This document shows, in pieces, positions 7,336 to 11,036 of a stretch of 11,036 nucleotides of DNA. Under the pieces are notes generated by a model. The model worked only from the letters and a program-made list of their open reading frames with translations, was not told the DNA's origin and ran no database searches. The stretch covers positions 1 to 11,036 of the forward strand of contig CAZBDU010000135.1 of the NCBI GenBank assembly GCA_964490725.1, read 5' to 3'. Position numbers and translations under genes: made by a program. Source of the DNA: CAZBDU01 sp964490725 (GTDB taxonomy: Bacteria > Spirochaetota > Spirochaetia > SZUA-6 > DRHE01). The first letter of the stretch is position 1. Each line of letters opens with the position of its first letter.

Positions 7336-8643
7336 CTACGGGTTGGGGTTGGTGGCTCTGAAGCTGCTGAGCCGCTCCCCCAGGCTTTCTTCCTCCTCCC
7401 CGGCGGCAGCGCTCTCGGTGAGCCAGGGGATCACCACTTCCCGCTTGAGCGTTCCCCAGCCGGGAGGCAGGGGGCGGGGAAAGCGCAAGAACTCCTCCCC
7501 CGCCACCCGCCCGATGAGCAGGGGATAGGCCTGCGGAAACTCCCGCTGGTTTATCTCCTTGAGCGCCGAGAACCCCCCCGCCACGCCGAAGGTCCGCAGG
7601 CGCTTGCGCCGATCGATACGGAGCAGCTCCTTCTGGGTCTCCGGGTGGAAGAACCAGAGCAGGAACCGCCGCGCCCCCAGCCGGTTGTGCGCTCCCTTGG
7701 GGATCCCGAGGTAGAGCACGTCGTCCTCCACCGGGATCTTGCCCTCCGCGCTCAGCCAGCGGAAATCGGCCTCCTCCCTGTGCTCGGCCAGGCTTTCGAA
7801 GAGGCGGGAGGAGTCGGTCTGGTAGAAGAGAATGCGCCGCTGGTCCACCAGCTTGGGCATGGGCTCGTACATGTACTTGCGGAAGAACTCGCGCTCCTGG
7901 GCGTAGCCGCCGTCCACCTCCCGAATCCAGTCGCGCAGGTACCGGACGGCCTGCTCCAGGGACTTGCGGTCCCAGGTCAGCCCGCCTCCCGTTGCCTCCC
8001 GGAAGCCGGCTCCCAGCAGGGCCGCCGTGGTGTAAGGGGTCTGCGAGTCCCACAGCGGGGAGAAGCCCATCTGGATGAAGCGGCCCCGGACGGTCTTGTT
8101 GAACTCCCCGGCCCGCTCCCGCAACAGCTCCAACGGCATGGTCAGGCTGGGCAGCTCGTCCTGGGGCGCGAACACCACCGTGGGCAGGTTGAAGCACACC
8201 GGCAGCGCCACCTGCCTGCGGTCATGCACCCCGGAGTCCAGGAGCTCCCGGTAGAACCCCTCCCGGTGCAGCTTGTCCTCCCCGAACAGCCTGTCCAGCG
8301 ACTCCAGCCGGCCCGCCGCCTGCTCTCCGGTCATCCACGGCGCCAGCACCAGGTCCGCCCGCGGGCCGCCCGGCTCCAGCGCCTGGATCGGGTCCTTCCG
8401 GTACTCGAGCTCCACCTTGAGGTCCTCCGAATGCCCGTTGAACAGCTCGATGTAGGCGGCCATCTCCGGCCGGTTCGTCACCAGCACCACCAGCCGGCCC
8501 TCGAAGAGGCGGCAGCCGGCCAGCAGGGAAAGCAGCGCCGCCGCCAGCAGGGCGGCGCACAGGCGGAGGAGCCGGCCCGCCTGCCCGGCGGCGGGAGGCG
8601 GCCTCTTGCAGGATGTCGTGGACGCGCAGGTAGAAGGGCTCAA
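7336..8643 (-). CDS. ABC transporter solute-binding lipoprotein (family 1, probably sugar or related)
   Basis: A 435-residue lipoprotein precursor. After a 28-residue n-region, a hydrophobic core (CAALLAAALLSLLAGC) ends in a lipobox, with Cys44 as the predicted lipidated residue. The mature part has the periplasmic-binding layout: VVLVTNRPEMAAYIELFNGH, then ADLVLAPWMTGEQAAGRLESLDRLF, then VALPVCFNLPTVVFAP, and the family 1 C-terminal part LWFFHPETQKELLRI. Such proteins capture a solute outside the membrane and hand it to an ABC permease. The UgpC/MalK-type ATPase follows 88 bp downstream, but the permeases are missing here. The start is uncertain. TTG 8643 is the only ATG/GTG/TTG between the upstream in-frame TAG and the signal peptide, it has no Shine-Dalgarno, and a promoter lies directly before it. 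A CTG at codon 28 is the other option. The acidic C-terminal stretch AAAGEEEESLGE is low complexity. Confidence 0.85.
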   Translation of the reverse strand: MSPSTCASTTSCKRPPPAAGQAGRLLRLCAALLAAALLSLLAGCRLFEGRLVVLVTNRPEMAAYIELFNGHSEDLKVELEYRKDPIQALEPGGPRADLVLAPWMTGEQAAGRLESLDRLFGEDKLHREGFYRELLDSGVHDRRQVALPVCFNLPTVVFAPQDELPSLTMPLELLRERAGEFNKTVRGRFIQMGFSPLWDSQTPYTTAALLGAGFREATGGGLTWDRKSLEQAVRYLRDWIREVDGGYAQEREFFRKYMYEPMPKLVDQRRILFYQTDSSRLFESLAEHREEADFRWLSAEGKIPVEDDVLYLGIPKGAHNRLGARRFLLWFFHPETQKELLRIDRRKRLRTFGVAGGFSALKEINQREFPQAYPLLIGRVAGEEFLRFPRPLPPGWGTLKREVVIPWLTESAAAGEEEESLGERLSSFRATNPNP

Positions 8644-8652
8644 GAGATCAAC

Positions 8653-8682
8653 ACTCTAGGCGGGCCGGAACGGACTTGTCAA
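8653..8682 (-). promoter_or_regulatory. Promoter of the solute-binding lipoprotein gene, overlapping the hemL stop codon
   Basis: On the - strand, a perfect TTGACA (8682-8677) contains the hemL stop TGA (8681-8679). After 18 bp comes TAGAGT (8658-8653), 4 of 6 to TATAAT. Initiation is expected around 8646, about 3 nt before the TTG start. No hairpin terminator separates hemL from this promoter, so read-through from the heme operon is also possible. Confidence 0.5.
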
Positions 8683-9989
8683 TCCCGCCGCCGGCGGCCC
8701 AGCTCCTCCAGAGCCTCCCGGCTGGCGGTCACGGTCCTTTCGATCTCCTGGCCGGAGTGGGCCGCGGAAAGGAACCAGGCCTCGAAGGGCGAGGGGGCCA
8801 GGTAGATGCCCCGTTCCAGCATCCCCCGGAAGTAGGCCTTGAAGGCGTCCCCGTCGCTGCCGGCAGCCGAGGCGAAGTCCCGCACCTCCTCCGCGGTGAA
8901 GAAGAGGCTCAGCATGGAGCCGACGCGGTTGACCTGGTAGGGAAGCCCCAGCTCCCGCAGGCCGGCCCGGATGCCCTCCTCCAGCGCCGCGGCGTTTTCC
9001 TCCAGGCGCGGGTGAATCCGCTCTTCCAGGAGGATGCGCACCGTCTCGTGGCCGGCGGCCAGCGCCAGGGGGTTGCCCGAGAGGGTCCCGGCCTGGTACA
9101 CCGGCCCCAGCGGGGCCAGGCGTTCCATGATGTCCCGCCTGCCCCCGAACGCTCCCACGGGCAGCCCGCCGCCGATTATCTTGCCCAGGCAGGTCAGGTC
9201 GGGCTTCACCCCGTACAGCTCCTGTGCCCCCCCGGGGGCCACGCGAAACCCGGTGATCACCTCGTCGAAGATCAGCACGATCCCTTCACGGGCAGTGATC
9301 TCCCGCAGCTGCTGCAGGAAGCCCGGCTGCGGGGGAATGACCCCGGCGTTGCCCATCACCGGCTCCACGATCAGCGCGGCCACGTCGCCGGAATGCGCCG
9401 CCACCAGCTCCTCCACCGACCCGGGGTCGTTGAAGCGGGCCGCCAGGGTGTCGCCGGCGGTGCCCGCGGTGACCCCCGGGCTGCCGGGGATGCCCAGGGT
9501 CAGAACCCCGGAGCCGGCCTTGATCAGGAAGCTGTCCCCGTGCCCGTGGTAGCAGCCTTCGAACTTGATGATCCTGTTCCTGCCGGTGAACCCTCGCGCC
9601 AGCCGCACCGCGCTCATCGCGGCCTCGGTGCCGGAGCTGACCATGCGCACCATCTCCATGGAAGGGTAGGTGCGGGTGACGAGCTCGGCGAAGCGCACCT
9701 CCAGCTCCGTGTTGGCGCCGAAGCTGGTGCCTCGGGCCGCCGCCTCGGCCAGGCGCTGCAGCACCCGCTTCTCCGCATGCCCCAGGATGAGCGGGCCCCA
9801 GGAGCACACGTAGTCGATGTACTCGTTGCCGTCGGCGTCCTGGATCCTGGCGCCGCTGCCGCTGCGGATGTACAGCGGCTCCATGCCCACCGAGCCGAAC
9901 GCCCGCACCGGGCTGTTGACCCCGCCGGGGATGACCCGCTGCGCCCGCGCGAACAGCGCCTCCGATCTGTCTGTCCTCAAGCCCCCCAT
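8679..9989 (-). CDS. hemL: Glutamate-1-semialdehyde 2,1-aminomutase
   Basis: A 436-residue PLP enzyme that converts glutamate-1-semialdehyde to 5-aminolevulinate, the last step of the C5 entry to tetrapyrroles, in the cytoplasm. It shows the N-terminal PGGVNSPVRAF, RIQDADGNEYIDYVCSWGPLILGH, the phosphate-binding VSSGTEAAMSA (118-128), YHGHGD (147-152), Asp242 in IFDEVITGFR, the Schiff-base Lys270 in LGKIIGGGLPVGAFGG, and QAGTLSGNPLA near 299-309. Length is typical. ATG 9989 was chosen because GGAGGAG (10001-9995) lies 5 nt before it and the protein aligns from there. The frame is open much further upstream, but that is the preceding gene read out of frame. The start overlaps the end of the AhbA-AhbB gene by 13 bp, so the two are coupled in one heme or siroheme operon. 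Confidence 0.97.
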   Translation of the reverse strand: MGGLRTDRSEALFARAQRVIPGGVNSPVRAFGSVGMEPLYIRSGSGARIQDADGNEYIDYVCSWGPLILGHAEKRVLQRLAEAAARGTSFGANTELEVRFAELVTRTYPSMEMVRMVSSGTEAAMSAVRLARGFTGRNRIIKFEGCYHGHGDSFLIKAGSGVLTLGIPGSPGVTAGTAGDTLAARFNDPGSVEELVAAHSGDVAALIVEPVMGNAGVIPPQPGFLQQLREITAREGIVLIFDEVITGFRVAPGGAQELYGVKPDLTCLGKIIGGGLPVGAFGGRRDIMERLAPLGPVYQAGTLSGNPLALAAGHETVRILLEERIHPRLEENAAALEEGIRAGLRELGLPYQVNRVGSMLSLFFTAEEVRDFASAAGSDGDAFKAYFRGMLERGIYLAPSPFEAWFLSAAHSGQEIERTVTASREALEELGRRRRD

Positions 9990-11036
9990 CGCCACTCCTC
10001 CAGATAACGCACGCGTTCCTTCTTGTACTCCTTGAGGCTGTAGAGAAGCTGGTACTCCTCGCAGCCGATGCCGCGGGCCATTCCCTCCACCGCCTCCCTG
10101 CACTCCCCCCGCGAGCGGGCGTGCACCATGGCGTACAGCCGGTAGGGCCAGCCCGGGCGGGCCGGCCGCCGGTAGCAGTGCGAGACCGCCTCCAGGCGGG
10201 CCAGCTCCTCCCCAGCCCGGTCCAGCTCGCCCTCCTCCACCCGGAAGCAGGCCATGGCGTTGCCCGCGAAGCCGGCCCTGCGATGGTGCAGCACCGCCGC
10301 CAGGCGCCGGATCACCCCCGCGGCCTTCAACCGCTCCACGGTCTGAAGCAGCTCGGGCGGGCTGAGGCCGATCCGCTCGGCCACCTCCCGCCACGGCTCG
10401 GCCACCACCGGCAGGCGCTCCTGGAGGGCCGCCAGGACCCGCCGCTCCCGGGCCCACAGCCGCACCGGGGCCGCGCTTTCCGGGCCGCGCCTGCCGGCGG
10501 ACCGGCGCTCCACGGCCGGGGCCGCCTCCTCCTCCACGGCGGAGCGCCTGACCTCACCCGGGGCCGCCTTCCCCTCCTCCGCGAAGGGGAGCCGTACGCG
10601 CAGCTTGTAGGTGCGCCCGGCGGGGAGGATCATGAAGGGGGGAGGGCCGGCGGCGGCCAGCAGCCCCAGCACCTCCGCCTGGAACTCGCGGCCCTGCGGC
10701 AGCGCCAGAGTGAACCACAGGTTCCAGCGGTGGTCCCGCAGGTAGTTGTGGCTCACCCCGGGGTGCCGGCTCACCGCCGAGGCGATGGAGTCCACCTCCG
10801 CGGGCGGCGTCTGGACCGCCGCCAGGGTGGTGCGGTAGCCCAGCCGCCGGGGCTCCAGCAGGGCGGAGATCTCCCGGATCAGCCCGCCGCCGATCCAGCC
10901 GCTCACCGCCGCCAGCACCTGCGGCTCCGGCAGGCCGCAGCGCTCTCCCAGGAGCGCAAAGGGGCGCTCCGCCAAGGGCAGGTCCTGCTGCAGCTCCTCC
11001 AGCAGCCGCCGCTCGGCGGCGCGGAAGGAGCCCGGG
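9977..11036 (-). CDS. ahbAB: Fused AhbA-AhbB siroheme decarboxylase (5' end beyond the window)
   Basis: The frame is open to the right edge: 352 residues are visible and the start lies outside. Two Lrp/AsnC-like halves are joined in one chain. The first is AhbA-like, with RLLEELQQDLPLAERPFALLGERCGL, an HTH-type helix pair, and HNYLRDHRWNLWFTL. The second is AhbB-like: ERLPVVAEPWREVAERIGLSPPELL, GVIRRLAAVLHHRRAGFAGNAM, SHCYRRPARPGWPYRLYAMVH and YSLKEYKKERVRYLEEW. A linker of about 40 residues rich in Ala, Glu and Arg lies between (around 10475-10590). In the siroheme-dependent heme pathway of sulfate reducers and archaea, AhbA and AhbB remove two acetate carboxyls from siroheme to give 12,18-didecarboxysiroheme; the related NirDLGH proteins do this for heme d1. 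With hemL overlapping downstream, the heme route is favoured. An in-frame TTG at 10975 is not the start, because family-like sequence continues before it. Confidence 0.9.
   Translation of the reverse strand, partial: PGSFRAAERRLLEELQQDLPLAERPFALLGERCGLPEPQVLAAVSGWIGGGLIREISALLEPRRLGYRTTLAAVQTPPAEVDSIASAVSRHPGVSHNYLRDHRWNLWFTLALPQGREFQAEVLGLLAAAGPPPFMILPAGRTYKLRVRLPFAEEGKAAPGEVRRSAVEEEAAPAVERRSAGRRGPESAAPVRLWARERRVLAALQERLPVVAEPWREVAERIGLSPPELLQTVERLKAAGVIRRLAAVLHHRRAGFAGNAMACFRVEEGELDRAGEELARLEAVSHCYRRPARPGWPYRLYAMVHARSRGECREAVEGMARGIGCEEYQLLYSLKEYKKERVRYLEEWRWGA
9995..10001 (-). promoter_or_regulatory. Shine-Dalgarno site of hemL inside the end of the AhbA-AhbB gene
   Basis: GGAGGAG lies 5 nt before ATG 9989 and encodes part of the last residues of the upstream protein (EEW). 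It decides the hemL start and indicates coupled translation. Confidence 0.75.

Noticed and set aside
8579..8641. A protein-like stretch (EPFYLRVHDILQEAASRRR) in another - strand frame at the start of the solute-binding gene, hinting at a frameshift
   Set aside because: That frame has no ATG, GTG or TTG start after its TGA stop and cannot supply an N-terminus; a sequencing-error frameshift cannot be shown from one read of the sequence.
9990..10457. Apparent N-terminal extension of HemL giving a 592-residue protein
   Set aside because: The extension is the AhbB coding region read in another frame. A good ribosome site and family alignment place the start at 9989.
10973..10975. TTG as start of the AhbA-AhbB protein
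   Set aside because: The frame stays open to the edge and encodes family-like sequence before it (AERRLLEELQQDLPL), so the gene is cut by the window.

Overview
The window is a compact, very G+C-rich bacterial stretch, roughly two-thirds G+C by eye, with G or C dominating third codon positions. It holds nine protein-coding genes with very little space between them. I see no tRNA, rRNA, CRISPR array, insertion sequence or phage gene. The organism looks like a motile Gram-negative bacterium: there is a lipoprotein solute-binding protein, a Sec-exported FecR-type protein, and CheY, CheD and receptor-like chemotaxis proteins. The MalK/UgpC-type ATPase, the solute-binding lipoprotein, the FecR-domain protein and the SPL-like radical SAM protein all resemble versions common in high-G+C Spirochaetota. 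The fused AhbA-AhbB siroheme decarboxylase points to the anaerobe-type (siroheme) route to heme. The phylum call is inference and stays tentative.

Layout. (1) Bases 80-3156, + strand: three genes whose ends overlap by 26 and 14 bp. They encode a ParB/Spo0J-like protein with a decayed CTP-binding box, a spore-photoproduct-lyase-like radical SAM protein that lacks the usual hydrogen-donor cysteine, and an exported FecR-domain protein. (2) Bases 3187-5978, - strand, convergent with the first group: a chemotaxis operon read as a large soluble receptor-like coiled-coil protein, then cheY, then cheD. A TATAAT promoter lies at its head. (3) Bases 6150-8643, - strand: a lipoprotein ABC solute-binding protein and then a UgpC/MalK-type ATPase. 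The ATPase has its own promoter and RBS and a clear intrinsic terminator. No permease gene is present. (4) Bases 8679-11036, - strand: a fused AhbA-AhbB gene running off the right edge, overlapped at its 3' end by hemL.

How they work together. HemL makes 5-aminolevulinate, and AhbA-AhbB decarboxylates siroheme, so the right end is a heme operon. The middle unit is an importer whose membrane subunits lie elsewhere. The chemotaxis unit pairs CheY with CheD and with a receptor-like protein that carries a CheZ-like DxxxQ motif. That protein and CheD end in nearly the same residues (ELTLF and DVTLF). The left operon is the least understood part. Its overlaps suggest that the ParB-like and SPL-like proteins are made together and act together, and I know of no described function for this pair.
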